DNA from: Candidatus Marithrix sp.
GTDB lineage: Bacteria > Pseudomonadota > Gammaproteobacteria > Beggiatoales > Beggiatoaceae
Length of the DNA stretch: 64,000 nt
NCBI GenBank assembly: GCA_016744775.1
Contig: JADGDS010000004.1
Location: 186,001 to 250,000, forward strand
Direction of reading: 5' to 3'
A program made the translations under genes and the position numbers. Position 1 is the stretch's first letter; each line of letters begins with the position of its first letter. A model generated the notes under the pieces. It was not told the origin of the DNA, did not search any database, and worked only from the letters and a program-made list of their open reading frames with translations. Below are positions 35,066 through 44,560 of this stretch, in pieces.

Positions 35066-35485
35066 ATGAAAATATTACAATACTTAAAATTTACACTATT
35101 AGTTTTAGCATTAACTGCTTGTAACAATGAGACTTCTTCTTATACTAACGTCTCTAATGCTGATTTAAAAAAATTGATGGCTAATGGTGCTGTCTTAATA
35201 GATGTTCGCACTGCTTCAGAATGGAAACATACTGGTGTTATTGCAGGCAGTAAGAATATTAGTTTAGTTTTAAATAACAATAGGATGAATCCAGATTTTG
35301 TGCCTCAATTACAAAAGCTTGTTAAAACAAATGATCATGTAATTTTAATGTGTCGTAGTGGTGGGCGTAGTCGTGCTGCTAGTGAATTGCTCATTAGCAA
35401 ATTGGGTTATAAAAATGTTTATAATGTCCAAAGTGGTATGATGGGATGGATTAAAGAAGGTAATCCTGTTGTTGCGCCTTTATAA
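35066..35485 (+). CDS. Rhodanese-like domain lipoprotein
   Basis: 139 aa from the ATG at 35066. The signal peptide ends with lipobox LVLALTAC, so it is an envelope lipoprotein. One rhodanese domain: VLIDVRTASEWKHTGVIAGS, then the active-site loop MCRSGGRSRAA with the catalytic Cys intact, and NVYNVQSGMMGWI. It probably binds or moves sulfane sulfur in the periplasm, which suits a sulfur-oxidising cell. The pathway is not shown by neighbours. Confidence 0.88.
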   Translation: MKILQYLKFTLLVLALTACNNETSSYTNVSNADLKKLMANGAVLIDVRTASEWKHTGVIAGSKNISLVLNNNRMNPDFVPQLQKLVKTNDHVILMCRSGGRSRAASELLISKLGYKNVYNVQSGMMGWIKEGNPVVAPL

Positions 35486-35507
35486 ATAAATGCTGTTAAA
35501 TCAAAAA

Positions 35508-35534
35508 AACCTGACAGGTTTTGAAAACCTGTCA
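35508..35534. repeat. AACCTGACAGGTT-type palindromic repeat
   Basis: AACCTGACAGGTTTTG followed by AAAACCTGTCA. It lies between the convergent rhodanese and porin genes, where it can form a bidirectional hairpin. Confidence 0.8.
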
Positions 35535-35542
35535 TCCTAGTC

Positions 35543-36517
35543 TTAGAATTTTTGTATAACACCCAATACTAAACCATCACGATCTTGAAGTCTTGCATCA
35601 TCATAATCTACAGCAGTATATATTAAAGTCAAAGTTGTTTGTGGTAAAACATCATAGAAACCACCTAAAGTAAAGCCATCACCAGTGGCGTTCCAAGCTT
35701 TGCTTGATATACCTTCTGAAACTTTACCATAAGAAGCTGCTAATTTGGTTTGAGGGTTTAATTGGTATGATCCATTAACATGGTAAAATGATGTACTATC
35801 ACTATTACCAGCAAAATCAACTGATTCATAAGATGCACTAATAGTTATTTGATCAATAAATACTGAACCGTAAATACGTGTTGCGTTTTCAGCACCATCA
35901 GAAGCAGCAATAACACGAGTATCATCAAGTTGTAAGTGAGATGCACCAACTTTGAACATTTTTGTAGTGTATTCTGCGCCAATACCAAAATCGTGATCAT
36001 CTTCAGCAGTATCATCAATACTGGCAGTGGCATTAAATGTTAAACCACCCGCAAATTTAGGTGAATAATAGGCGAGAGAGTTATTTGTAAATCCGTTGTT
36101 TAAGCTAGAATAACCGTAGTTAGAACCACCATTATATGGTCCAGCACTTGTATCATAAAATGGATCTTGTTTAAGACCAGCCATTTTATATGGTGTAGAT
36201 AAACGACCGTATATTGCTTTACCAAAACTACCTTTCAAACCAGCAAAGTAGAAACGACTAGATAATGCTTCACCATCAGCATCATTATTCGCGCCCATTT
36301 GTAAATGGTAAATACCTTGTAATCCATCTTTAAGTTCTGTCGCGCCTTTGATACCCACACGTGAAGCATTGTTTACAAATTCAGTACTACTGCCATCCGC
36401 ACCGAAATCACCTATATTTAATGAGCCACGGAAATTACCATAAATTGTTCCGTCGAATGCTAGAGCAGGTATTGTACAGATGGTTCCTAATGCGGCTGCT
36501 ATTAACTTTGTTTTCAT
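35543..36517 (-). CDS. Gram-negative porin (general porin family)
   Basis: 324 aa outer-membrane beta-barrel. The signal peptide ends PALA-FDGTIYG. Beta strands include GTIYGNFRGSLNIGDFG and RVGIKGATELKDGLQGIYHL, a loop-3-like acidic segment follows, and the protein ends with the C-terminal phenylalanine (VLGVIQKF) needed for barrel assembly. It is divergent from pstC with 202 bp between, which raises the possibility that it is a phosphate-starvation porin. Substrate specificity cannot be read from sequence. Confidence 0.9.
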   Translation of the reverse strand: MKTKLIAAALGTICTIPALAFDGTIYGNFRGSLNIGDFGADGSSTEFVNNASRVGIKGATELKDGLQGIYHLQMGANNDADGEALSSRFYFAGLKGSFGKAIYGRLSTPYKMAGLKQDPFYDTSAGPYNGGSNYGYSSLNNGFTNNSLAYYSPKFAGGLTFNATASIDDTAEDDHDFGIGAEYTTKMFKVGASHLQLDDTRVIAASDGAENATRIYGSVFIDQITISASYESVDFAGNSDSTSFYHVNGSYQLNPQTKLAASYGKVSEGISSKAWNATGDGFTLGGFYDVLPQTTLTLIYTAVDYDDARLQDRDGLVLGVIQKF

Positions 36518-36681
36518 ATTGACTACCTTTTGAATTCAGATTAAAAAGTGTAACAATCAAGTAGTGAAAAAAGCAACTTCATTTTTGATTTTTTTAGCAA
36601 GATGTTAGAGATATATGATGCTTTTTAGTTTAGTATTGTTGTAAATATGTAACGATGTTTGTTTATTTATAGTTACATTTA

Positions 36682-36701
36682 ATATTGTTGTCATAATAAT
36701 T
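36682..36701 (+). promoter_or_regulatory. Pho-box-like element upstream of pstC
   Basis: ATATTGTTGTCATAATAATT contains TTGTCAT, close to the PhoB half-site CTGTCAT. The second half is weak. The same 20 nt occur upstream of pstA (40711-40730). Confidence 0.5.
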
Positions 36702-36719
36702 GAGTATATATTATAGGAT

Positions 36720-38954
36720 ATGAATACTAATTCTCAAAAAGCTAAACGCCGTCGTAAATGGCGTATGTTGAAAGATCAAATCGCTAAATATAGTATGACT
36801 TTGGGCGGTATCAGCATTATTATTGCGATCACTCTTATTTTCTTTTATTTATTGTATGTAGTATTGCCGCTGTTTTTGCCGGCAAGTATGAATCATATTG
36901 TACAATTTAGTAACCCTGATTCTTCTATATATATTGCCAGTGAAGAAAAAAATGAGCTTGGTGTTAGTTTTACCAATGACGCTGATGTGGTTTTTTTTAG
37001 TTTGAAGGATGGTAAGGTGATTTCTAAGTATAAAATTGCCATACCTGATGATACTTCAATAACTAGTTTTGCTGTGGCTGATCCTGCTACTGATATTGTG
37101 GCTTTTGGCTTAAATGATGGGCGAGCTGTGGTGGTGAAGCATGATTATAAAATCACTTATCCTAATGATGTTCGTGTTATTACTCCTCATATTAAGTATC
37201 CTTTTGGTAAGGAAGCAATTGTAGTTGATGAGAAGCAGCGTGCTTTAACTCATCTGGATATTCAGTTAAAAGGTGCAAAAAATACTTTGGCGGCTATTAC
37301 TGCTGATAATAATTTGGTATTAGCTACTTTTACTAAAAAAGAATCGTTTTTAGGTGAATCTGGTGATTTTGAACGTACTTATAATAGTGTATTAGCTTTA
37401 CCATCAATATATGTAAGTTATTTGTTGTTAGATAAAGAACAAAAAATAATTTATCTAGCTGATCAAAATGGTCAAATTACTCATATTGATATTAGTACTA
37501 AGACTCCTAAAATTTTACAGCGTCTGCGTGTAGTAGATGTAAATACTAAAATTACTGCATTGGAATTTCTGACTGGAGATATTTCATTATTAGTAGGTGA
37601 TTCTAAAGGGCACATTACTCAGTGGTTTCCAGTGCGTGATAAGAATAATAATCATATACTGACTAAAATTCGTGAATTCAATGATCAGTCTGCCCCTATA
37701 ATTTCAATTGCTACTGAAGAGCGTCGTAAAGGTTTTGTAGCCGCTGATAATAATGGTCAAGTTGGTATCTATCATTCAACTGCACATCGTACAGTAATGT
37801 TGGAAAAAGTTACTGATGCTGGTATTAAAAATATTTCTATATCTCCACGCGCTAATAGATTGTTAGTAGCTGACAATAATAATCAGTTTCATGTTTGGAA
37901 TTTAGATAATAAACACCCTGAAATTTCATGGTCAGCATTATGGGGTAAAGTATGGTATGAGAGTTATGAATCCCCTGATTATGTGTGGCAATCATCTTCT
38001 GCAAATAATGATTTTGAGCCTAAATTTAGTTTAGTACCTTTGGCTTTTGGTACTTTAAAAGCGGCATTTTATGCGATGCTAATTGCAATACCAATTGCGG
38101 TATTTGGTGCAATTTATACAGCTTATTTTATGGCTCCTAAAATGCGTTCCATAGTAAAACCTAGCATTGAAATTATGGCGGCTTTACCTACTGTGATTCT
38201 TGGATTTCTTGCGGGTTTATGGTTAGCACCAATAATGGAAAAGAATTTACCGGGATTCTTTATGTTATTATTGTTATTACCAATTATTGTATTAGTGTTT
38301 GCTTTTATAATGCATCATTTGCCAAAATCAATTAAACATAAAATTTCTACAGGTTGGCAATCAGCTTTATTGATTCCAATTATATTATTGGTAATATGGT
38401 CAGCTTTTAGTTTAAGTTATCCAGTCGAAGTTTGGCTTTTTGATGGTAATATGCCAAATTGGTTGACCAATACGCTTGGTGTTGATTTTGATCAACGTAA
38501 TGCACTAATTGTTGGGATTGCAATGGGTTTAGCGGTAATTCCTAATATTTTTTCAATGGCAGAAGATGCGGTATTTAGTGTGCCTAAACATTTAACGATT
38601 GGTTCATTAGCTTTAGGTGCTACGCCTTGGCAAACTATGATACGAGTAATTATACTGACAGCAAGTCCGGGTATTTTTTCCGCGATTATGATAGGTATGG
38701 GAAGAGCTGTCGGTGAAACTATGATTGTATTAATGGCAACTGGTAATACTCCTATTATGGATTTTAATATTTTTGAAGGTTTACGTACTTTATCAGCAAA
38801 TATTGCTGTAGAAATGCCAGAAGCTGAAGTAGCTAGTACACATTATAGAATATTATTTTTATCTGGTTTAGTTCTGTTTGTTTTTACTTTTTTCTTTAAC
38901 ACAATAGCAGAAGTTGTTCGTCATCGTCTGCGACGTAAATATAGTTCATTATGA
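36720..38954 (+). CDS. pstC: Phosphate ABC transporter permease PstC, long form
   Basis: Inner-membrane subunit of the high-affinity phosphate importer (744 aa). One N-terminal helix (about residues 26-55) is followed by a ~380-residue periplasmic WD40/beta-propeller-like region, then the permease core from about residue 440. The EAA loop is [26 protein letters not shown] (shown by parts [12 protein letters not shown] and ASPGIF), and GRAVGETMIVLMATGN is conserved. The long form is known in gammaproteobacteria. No pstS lies in the window. Confidence 0.92.
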   Translation: MNTNSQKAKRRRKWRMLKDQIAKYSMTLGGISIIIAITLIFFYLLYVVLPLFLPASMNHIVQFSNPDSSIYIASEEKNELGVSFTNDADVVFFSLKDGKVISKYKIAIPDDTSITSFAVADPATDIVAFGLNDGRAVVVKHDYKITYPNDVRVITPHIKYPFGKEAIVVDEKQRALTHLDIQLKGAKNTLAAITADNNLVLATFTKKESFLGESGDFERTYNSVLALPSIYVSYLLLDKEQKIIYLADQNGQITHIDISTKTPKILQRLRVVDVNTKITALEFLTGDISLLVGDSKGHITQWFPVRDKNNNHILTKIREFNDQSAPIISIATEERRKGFVAADNNGQVGIYHSTAHRTVMLEKVTDAGIKNISISPRANRLLVADNNNQFHVWNLDNKHPEISWSALWGKVWYESYESPDYVWQSSSANNDFEPKFSLVPLAFGTLKAAFYAMLIAIPIAVFGAIYTAYFMAPKMRSIVKPSIEIMAALPTVILGFLAGLWLAPIMEKNLPGFFMLLLLLPIIVLVFAFIMHHLPKSIKHKISTGWQSALLIPIILLVIWSAFSLSYPVEVWLFDGNMPNWLTNTLGVDFDQRNALIVGIAMGLAVIPNIFSMAEDAVFSVPKHLTIGSLALGATPWQTMIRVIILTASPGIFSAIMIGMGRAVGETMIVLMATGNTPIMDFNIFEGLRTLSANIAVEMPEAEVASTHYRILFLSGLVLFVFTFFFNTIAEVVRHRLRRKYSSL

Positions 38955-38963
38955 AAAATTGGT

Positions 38964-38995
38964 AGGGGCAATCCTTTATGGTTGCCCTTATATTT
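38964..38995 (+). terminator. Terminator after pstC
   Basis: GGGCAATCC pairs with GG-TTGCCC around TTTAT, followed by TTATATTTTTT. It would end pstC mRNA before the inserted gene pair. Confidence 0.65.
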
Positions 38996-39055
38996 TTTAA
39001 TGAAATTAGATGAAAATGGCTCTAAAGTAAGGTTTAGTTACACAAAAATTTCAGG

Positions 39056-40090
39056 ATGCTAGAAAAAATAAAGTTCGAGAAATTTACAGCTTTTGAAAGT
39101 TTAGAAATTCCGCTATCTAGCGGAATTAATATTTTTATTGGAGCAAATGGCACCGGCAAAACTCATATTCTCAAAGCGGTTTATGCAACATGCGATATAA
39201 CAAAAAGTCAAAAATCTTTGGCGGAAAAGACTAATCGTGTCTTCTTACCGTTTGGTGAACAAATTGGTCGCTTAGTAAAAAGAGCTAGAGCTAGTAGAAC
39301 TGGATATTTTGAGCTAACTCGCCGAGTCGAGGATATAGATAAATCTCTTACAATACGACTATCTTTAACCAATCACACCAAAGAACCAGAAAAAGCTACT
39401 ATATCAGGAACCCATAAACAATGGCTACAACATCCATTAGAATCAGTTTATATTCCGGTTAAAGATATGATGGCGAATGCTCCTGGCTTTAGATCCCTTT
39501 ATAATCTCCGCAATATTCACTTTGAAGAAGTTTATGCTGACATAATTGATAGGGTATTTTTAGGGTCTTTACGCGGTCCAACTGATAGCAGACGTAAAAA
39601 ACTGTTGGATATTTTACAGCGATCTATGGATGGCAAGATTATCAGCAAAAATGAAGAATTTTTCCTAAAAAACAAACAAGGCGAATTAGAATTTACCTTA
39701 TTAGCCGAAGGTATTCGTAAATTAGGATTGCTTTGGCTATTGATTCAAAACGGAATTCTTCTTAATGGTTCTATACTTTGTTGGGATGAACCAGAAGCCA
39801 ATCTCAATCCTAAACTAATGCGTACTGTTGTAGAAATTCTTCTAGAACTTCAGCGTCTTGGCGTTCAAATATTGCTCACAACTCATGATTACGTAGTTCT
39901 AAAAGAATTTGATTTACAAGCGAAAAACACTGATAAGCTTGTATTTCATAGTCTCTATAGAAATACAGGCGAGATAGAAATTGCATCTACCGATAATTAT
40001 TTAAACATTGCTCCAAATGTCATTGATGATACCTTTGGAGACATTGTTGATCGGGAAATTAAAAAATCTATGGCTAATCTTGGGAAATGA
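39056..40090 (+). CDS. AAA/ABC-type ATPase (AAA_21-like), inserted in the pst operon
   Basis: 344 aa. FEKFTAFESLEIPLSSGINIF leads into Walker A GANGTGKTH (about residue 33). The signature-like LLAEGIRKLGLLWLL lies near 218, Walker B LCWDEPEANLNP near 240 and the switch His in LLTTHDYVVLKE near 280. It is a SMC-like ATPase of the kind paired with nucleases in defence modules. It overlaps the next gene by 4 nt (ATGA). It has no part in phosphate transport that I can see, and its position splits pstC from pstA. Confidence 0.88.
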   Translation: MLEKIKFEKFTAFESLEIPLSSGINIFIGANGTGKTHILKAVYATCDITKSQKSLAEKTNRVFLPFGEQIGRLVKRARASRTGYFELTRRVEDIDKSLTIRLSLTNHTKEPEKATISGTHKQWLQHPLESVYIPVKDMMANAPGFRSLYNLRNIHFEEVYADIIDRVFLGSLRGPTDSRRKKLLDILQRSMDGKIISKNEEFFLKNKQGELEFTLLAEGIRKLGLLWLLIQNGILLNGSILCWDEPEANLNPKLMRTVVEILLELQRLGVQILLTTHDYVVLKEFDLQAKNTDKLVFHSLYRNTGEIEIASTDNYLNIAPNVIDDTFGDIVDREIKKSMANLGK

Positions 40091-40626
40091 AGATAGAAGC
40101 AGATGGATTTTCTTTCGATTTCACCGATGCGCTTGATGCTTTTGTTTTTGATGAAAAAGATAAGAAAAAACCCCACTACCACGGTTTATCTCAAGCCATG
40201 AAAGCGGTAGATATTATAGTTGAGTTGGATAACGACTACTTGTTCATTGAAATAAAGGATTTTCATGCGCCAGATGACTACAACTTTCAAACTGCTGTAG
40301 ATGATGAACAGAAAAAGGAAAGGCGTAGTCGTTTCAATCATCTACGCGAAGTACTCAAATACAAATATCGCGACACATGGTTCTACCGATGGGCTGAAAA
40401 TAAGACTGATAAGCCCATCCGATATTTATGTCTATTGACGCTTGATAATGCTCAGATTTCGGTGTTGAATAAAGAACTGCGTAAGCAATTACCCGTAGGT
40501 AAGGCTGGAAAACACTGGAACCGTGAAATAGCTCGCTCTTGCGTTGTAGTTAATATAGAACGATGGAATCGTAATTTCCCAAATTGGCAGCTGGTTCGGC
40601 TTATAAACCCACCTGAAATAACTTAA
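40087..40626 (+). CDS. PD-(D/E)XK-like putative nuclease partner of the ATPase
   Basis: 179 aa. The segment KAVDIIVELDNDYLFIEIKDF has Asp followed 14 residues later by E-I-K, the core of PD-(D/E)XK nucleases. The rest is charged and helical (EQKKERRSRFNHLREVLKYK), with C-terminal IERWNRNFPNW. The family is not recognised by name. The tight coupling to an AAA ATPase suggests a two-gene defence-type unit, with this protein as the effector (inference). Confidence 0.65.
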   Translation: MKIEADGFSFDFTDALDAFVFDEKDKKKPHYHGLSQAMKAVDIIVELDNDYLFIEIKDFHAPDDYNFQTAVDDEQKKERRSRFNHLREVLKYKYRDTWFYRWAENKTDKPIRYLCLLTLDNAQISVLNKELRKQLPVGKAGKHWNREIARSCVVVNIERWNRNFPNWQLVRLINPPEIT

Positions 40627-40710
40627 CAAGGTTTGATTACAAACTTTATTTCATTCATAAATACTCTGTTATTTATAGCATCATAAAAAATGAATGGGCT
40701 GCTATCGTTC

Positions 40711-40730
40711 ATATTGTTGTCATAATAATT
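40711..40730 (+). promoter_or_regulatory. Pho-box-like element upstream of pstA
   Basis: Exact copy of the 20 nt at 36682-36701. It would let pstA-pstB-phoU be transcribed separately from pstC despite the inserted genes. The rest of 40627-40803 is AT-rich with no gene. Confidence 0.5.
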
Positions 40731-40803
40731 TATTATATGTAGTAATGTACAATATATTAATTTTGAGTTTAAAAGTATGAAAATTTATAGGTAACGTCAT
40801 TTT

Positions 40804-42438
40804 ATGAAAAATTGGTGGAAAAGTGGTGACCCTTGGATATGGTTGACAGCGGCTTCTGTCACTTTGAGTATTCTTGCGGTTGTAGGTTTATTATTTCTTA
40901 TAGCAGTCAATGGTTTAGGGCATTTTTGGCCTAAACCTGTTCTTGAAGCAGATTATGAATCCAGTCATCTAATAGGTGAAATTTATGATCAAGAAACTGT
41001 TGCAGCGTCACAATTAGCAGCAAGTGGTCTTACATTTGATTCTGATAGAGTCACTCGTTATTTATTGAAAACCGGTAATCGTGATTTATTTGGTTCTGAT
41101 TTTCATTGGTTAATTGCCGATCAATTTAAAAATAAACAATATCCTAAAGATTTAATGGTAATCGAACGCCGTGAATGGGGTAATTTTTATGGTTATTTAG
41201 TCGCAGTTAAGGAAAATGGCAAAGTTATTAGTGAAGGAAAAGCCGCTTGGAATGAATTGCAAAAGCGTCTAAAACGTACTTTAAAAATTTATGGTTGGAT
41301 TCGTGAAATTGAAAAGTCTAAAATTGGTAGTATTAACGCCTCTTTAGAAGATTTACGTTTAGATAAGCGGCGTTTGGAATTGGATCATGATAATGATCCA
41401 AAAAAACTAGCAGCAATAGAAACTCAAAAAGCCGCTTTATTAGCGCGTTCTGAAAAGTTTAACAAAAAGTTAAGGCAGTTATATTTTGCCATGAATCGTG
41501 ATAGTTTAACCGCGAAAGTTATGGATGGGCGTGTTGCTGATATTCCTCTGGCAAAAATTGTACATGCCTACCGCCCTAATGCTATGTCTCTAATGGATAA
41601 AATCCAATTTTATGGCATGAAAATATGGGAATTTTTAAGTGATGATCCTCGTGAAGCAAATACAGAAGGTGGTATTTTTCCTGCGATTTTTGGTACGGTT
41701 ATCATGGTTATTTTAATGTCAATTATTGTTACACCAATTGGTGTTATTGCAGCCATATATTTGCATGAATATGCAAAACAAGGCTGGCTTACAAGAACTA
41801 TTCGTATTGCAGTCAATAACTTAGCAGGGGTGCCTTCAATTGTTTACGGGGTTTTTGGCTTAGGCTTTTTTGTCTATTTTGTAGGTTCCAATATAGATGA
41901 ATGGTTTTTTTCGACAGCTTTGCCAGCCCCTACATTTGGTACGCCGGGAATTTTATGGGCTTCATTAACTTTAGCATTATTAACCGTGCCAGTTGTAATA
42001 GTATCAACTGAGGAAGGTTTATCGCGGATTCCACGCTCTATTCGTGAAGGTAGTTTAGCTTTAGGCGCAACTAAAGCAGAAACTTTATGGCGTACAGTGT
42101 TACCAATGGCAAGCCCTGCTATGATGACAGGTTTAATTTTAGCTATTTCCCGCGCTGCTGGTGAGGTTGCACCTTTGATGTTAGTAGGGGTAGTAAAATT
42201 AGCACCTTCATTAGCAATAGATGCGCAAGCACCGTTTTTACATTTAGATCGCCAATTTATGCACTTAGGATTTCATATTTATGATGTTGGTTTTCAAAGC
42301 CCTAATGTGGAAGCTGGCAGACCATTGGTGTATGCAACTGCGTTTTTATTAGTAGCAGTGATTATTATTTTAAATTTAGCTGCAATTTGGATACGTAATA
42401 ACTTGCGCGAAAAATATAAGGCATTGGAAACCGCATAA
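40804..42438 (+). CDS. pstA: Phosphate ABC transporter permease PstA, long form
   Basis: 544 aa. An N-terminal helix (about residues 14-38) is followed by a ~230-residue periplasmic, partly coiled-coil insert ([21 protein letters not shown]), then the permease core from about residue 285: [34 protein letters not shown], the EAA loop [20 protein letters not shown] and [16 protein letters not shown]. It pairs with PstC. It overlaps pstB by 1 nt (TAATG). Confidence 0.94.
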   Translation: MKNWWKSGDPWIWLTAASVTLSILAVVGLLFLIAVNGLGHFWPKPVLEADYESSHLIGEIYDQETVAASQLAASGLTFDSDRVTRYLLKTGNRDLFGSDFHWLIADQFKNKQYPKDLMVIERREWGNFYGYLVAVKENGKVISEGKAAWNELQKRLKRTLKIYGWIREIEKSKIGSINASLEDLRLDKRRLELDHDNDPKKLAAIETQKAALLARSEKFNKKLRQLYFAMNRDSLTAKVMDGRVADIPLAKIVHAYRPNAMSLMDKIQFYGMKIWEFLSDDPREANTEGGIFPAIFGTVIMVILMSIIVTPIGVIAAIYLHEYAKQGWLTRTIRIAVNNLAGVPSIVYGVFGLGFFVYFVGSNIDEWFFSTALPAPTFGTPGILWASLTLALLTVPVVIVSTEEGLSRIPRSIREGSLALGATKAETLWRTVLPMASPAMMTGLILAISRAAGEVAPLMLVGVVKLAPSLAIDAQAPFLHLDRQFMHLGFHIYDVGFQSPNVEAGRPLVYATAFLLVAVIIILNLAAIWIRNNLREKYKALETA

Positions 42439-43253
42439 TGAGTAAAATTGATATATCCTCAATTCATAGAGGTAAAAAAACAAACAATTTTGAGAATGAA
42501 ACCATTACTCTTAAAGTTGAAGATTTAAATTTATTTTATGGCGAAAAACAAGCCTTAAACCATATTAATATGCAGATTCCACAAAGGCGTGTAACTGCTT
42601 ATATTGGACCAAGTGGCTGTGGTAAATCTACCTTGTTACGTTGCTTTAATCGGATGAATGATTTGGTAGATAGTGCTCGTATTGAGGGTAAAATATTATT
42701 AGATAATAATAATATTTATGATGATGATATAAATGTTGCTGATTTACGACGACGTGTTGGAATGGTATTCCAAAAACCAAATCCATTCCCTAAATCTATC
42801 TATGAAAATGTTGCTTATGGTTTGCGTCTTCAGGGTATAAATAGTCGCCGTATATTAGATGAAGTAGTAGAAAAATCTCTTAAAGGTGCCGCTTTATGGA
42901 ATGAAGTTAAGGATAGGTTAAATGATAATGCCTTGGGTTTATCTGGTGGGCAACAGCAACGTTTAGTTATTGCAAGAGCAATAGCCATCGAGCCAGAAGT
43001 ATTATTATTAGATGAACCAGCATCGGCACTAGATCCAATTTCTACACTGAAAATTGAAGAATTAATCAATGATTTAAAATCTGATTATACAATAATCATT
43101 GTTACCCATAATATGCAACAAGCTGCGCGTGTCTCTGATTATACCGCCTTTATGTATCTTGGAGAATTAATAGAGTTTGGAGATACTAGCACATTATTTA
43201 CTAATCCAAGTAAAAAACAAACGGAAGATTATATAACGGGGCGTTATGGCTAA
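42438..43253 (+). CDS. pstB: Phosphate ABC transporter ATP-binding protein PstB
   Basis: Energises phosphate import (271 aa). Walker [27 protein letters not shown]-loop [21 protein letters not shown], signature [16 protein letters not shown], Walker [13 protein letters not shown] and H-loop [17 protein letters not shown]. The C-terminus [10 protein letters not shown] is the PstB hallmark. The stop overlaps the phoU start by 8 nt. Confidence 0.97.
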   Translation: MSKIDISSIHRGKKTNNFENETITLKVEDLNLFYGEKQALNHINMQIPQRRVTAYIGPSGCGKSTLLRCFNRMNDLVDSARIEGKILLDNNNIYDDDINVADLRRRVGMVFQKPNPFPKSIYENVAYGLRLQGINSRRILDEVVEKSLKGAALWNEVKDRLNDNALGLSGGQQQRLVIARAIAIEPEVLLLDEPASALDPISTLKIEELINDLKSDYTIIIVTHNMQQAARVSDYTAFMYLGELIEFGDTSTLFTNPSKKQTEDYITGRYG

Positions 43254-43953
43254 ACAAGAAACCAGAAAACATATATCTCATTCCTTTGATATAGAATTAA
43301 ATGATTTAAAGAATAAAGTTCTTAGCATGGGTGGTTTAGTCGAAGAGCAATTAGCAAATTCTATTACTGCTTTGATTAAACATGATATTGAATTGGCTGA
43401 ACAAGTTTATAATAATGATTATAAAATAAATGCTTTAGAAGTATCACTTGATGAAGAAAGTACACGTATCTTAGCCATTCGTCATCCTGCTGCCAGCGAT
43501 TTACGTTTAGTTATGGCTATCATAAAAACAATACCTGATTTAGAAAGAATTGGTGATCAAGCAGAACGTATTGCCCATATGACTTTGCAAATGCAAGGTG
43601 AAACTCCAGCAAAATATTTTGTTGCTATGAGTCATTTAGGTGAATATGTGCGACAAATGTTACATAATGCCTTAGATGCTTTTGCGCGTGTTGATGTAGA
43701 TATGGCAGTAAAAGTAATGCACGATGATTTAAAAGTTGATCAAGAATATGATAATATTAGTCGTCAACTCATTACTTATATGATGGAAGATCCTCGTATC
43801 ATTCCAATAGCATTAAATATATTATGGTCAGCGCGTAGTCTTGAACGAGTAGCCGCACATGCACGTAATATTTGTGAGTATATTATATATTATGTAAAAG
43901 GTAAGGATATTCGTCATATTAGTTTAGATCAGCTTAAAGAAGAAACCTCTTAA
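43246..43953 (+). CDS. phoU: Phosphate signalling regulator PhoU
   Basis: Two three-helix PhoU repeats (235 aa). Metal/PhoR-linked motifs are [43 protein letters not shown] and the matching second-repeat [27 protein letters not shown]. It restrains the Pho regulon when phosphate is ample, working through PstB and the sensor kinase. It is the last gene coupled to pstB. Confidence 0.96.
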   Translation: MAKQETRKHISHSFDIELNDLKNKVLSMGGLVEEQLANSITALIKHDIELAEQVYNNDYKINALEVSLDEESTRILAIRHPAASDLRLVMAIIKTIPDLERIGDQAERIAHMTLQMQGETPAKYFVAMSHLGEYVRQMLHNALDAFARVDVDMAVKVMHDDLKVDQEYDNISRQLITYMMEDPRIIPIALNILWSARSLERVAAHARNICEYIIYYVKGKDIRHISLDQLKEETS

Positions 43954-44028
43954 GCCTTGCTGTTATCCTGTTAAGTTGTACACCTCTTGCATAGTAGATA
44001 AATTCTCAGCAATTACAGGATAACAAAC

Positions 44029-44388
44029 ATGTCTAAAATTTTACTCATAGAAGATAATGAAATGAATCGTGATATGCTCATGATTCGTTTACAGCATAAA
44101 GGTTTTGAAGTTATAACAGCCGTTGATGGTGAGCAAGGCGTTAATATGGTTTATAGTGAGCAACCAGATTTAATTTTAATGGATCTGAGTTTGCCTATTA
44201 AAGATGGTTGGGTTGCTACCAAGGAAATTAAAGAATCACCGGAAATCCAACATATACCTGTCATTGCATTGACGGCTCATGCTATGAGCGGCGATAAAGA
44301 ACAGGCTATTGCCGCTGGTTGTGATGATTATGAACCTAAACCTATTGAATGGAAACGCTTATTAAAGAAAATAGAAACTTTTCTTTAA
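44029..44388 (+). CDS. Single-domain response regulator
   Basis: 119-aa CheY/DivK-like receiver domain. Acidic pocket EDNEMNRD, phospho-acceptor Asp in DLILMDLSLP, switch Thr in VIALTAHAMSGD and Lys in YEPKPIEWKRL (the usual KP is preserved as PKP). It has no output domain. Closest in pattern to DivK-type regulators often beside phosphate or hybrid-kinase genes. The partner kinase is not in the window. Confidence 0.92.
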   Translation: MSKILLIEDNEMNRDMLMIRLQHKGFEVITAVDGEQGVNMVYSEQPDLILMDLSLPIKDGWVATKEIKESPEIQHIPVIALTAHAMSGDKEQAIAAGCDDYEPKPIEWKRLLKKIETFL

Positions 44389-44399
44389 TCTTTAATGTT

Positions 44400-44462
44400 T
44401 TTTGGAGTTCAAAGCAAAGCTTTGTTGGCCGCATTTACAAAGCTTTGCTTTGAACTCCAAAA
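44400..44462. repeat. 26-bp perfect inverted repeat between convergent genes
   Basis: The arms 44400-44425 and 44437-44462, each running from TTTTGGAGTT into an inner AAAGCAAAGCTTTG palindrome, match without a mismatch around an 11-nt loop. It is a bidirectional terminator or a MITE-like unit. Confidence 0.8.
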
Positions 44463-44518
44463 TATTTGATAATTTTTTATCAAAGTTATGAGTGTAATAT
44501 TGTAAATAATTAGTCCAA

Positions 44519-44551
44519 AGACCTGACAGGTTTTTAAAACCTGTCAGGTCT
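44519..44551. repeat. AGACCTGACAGGTT-type palindromic repeat
   Basis: AGACCTGACAGGTTTTT pairs with AAAACCTGTCAGGTCT. A member of the family also at 4301, 35508, 49766 and 56628. Confidence 0.85.
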
Positions 44552-44560
44552 GAAAACAAA

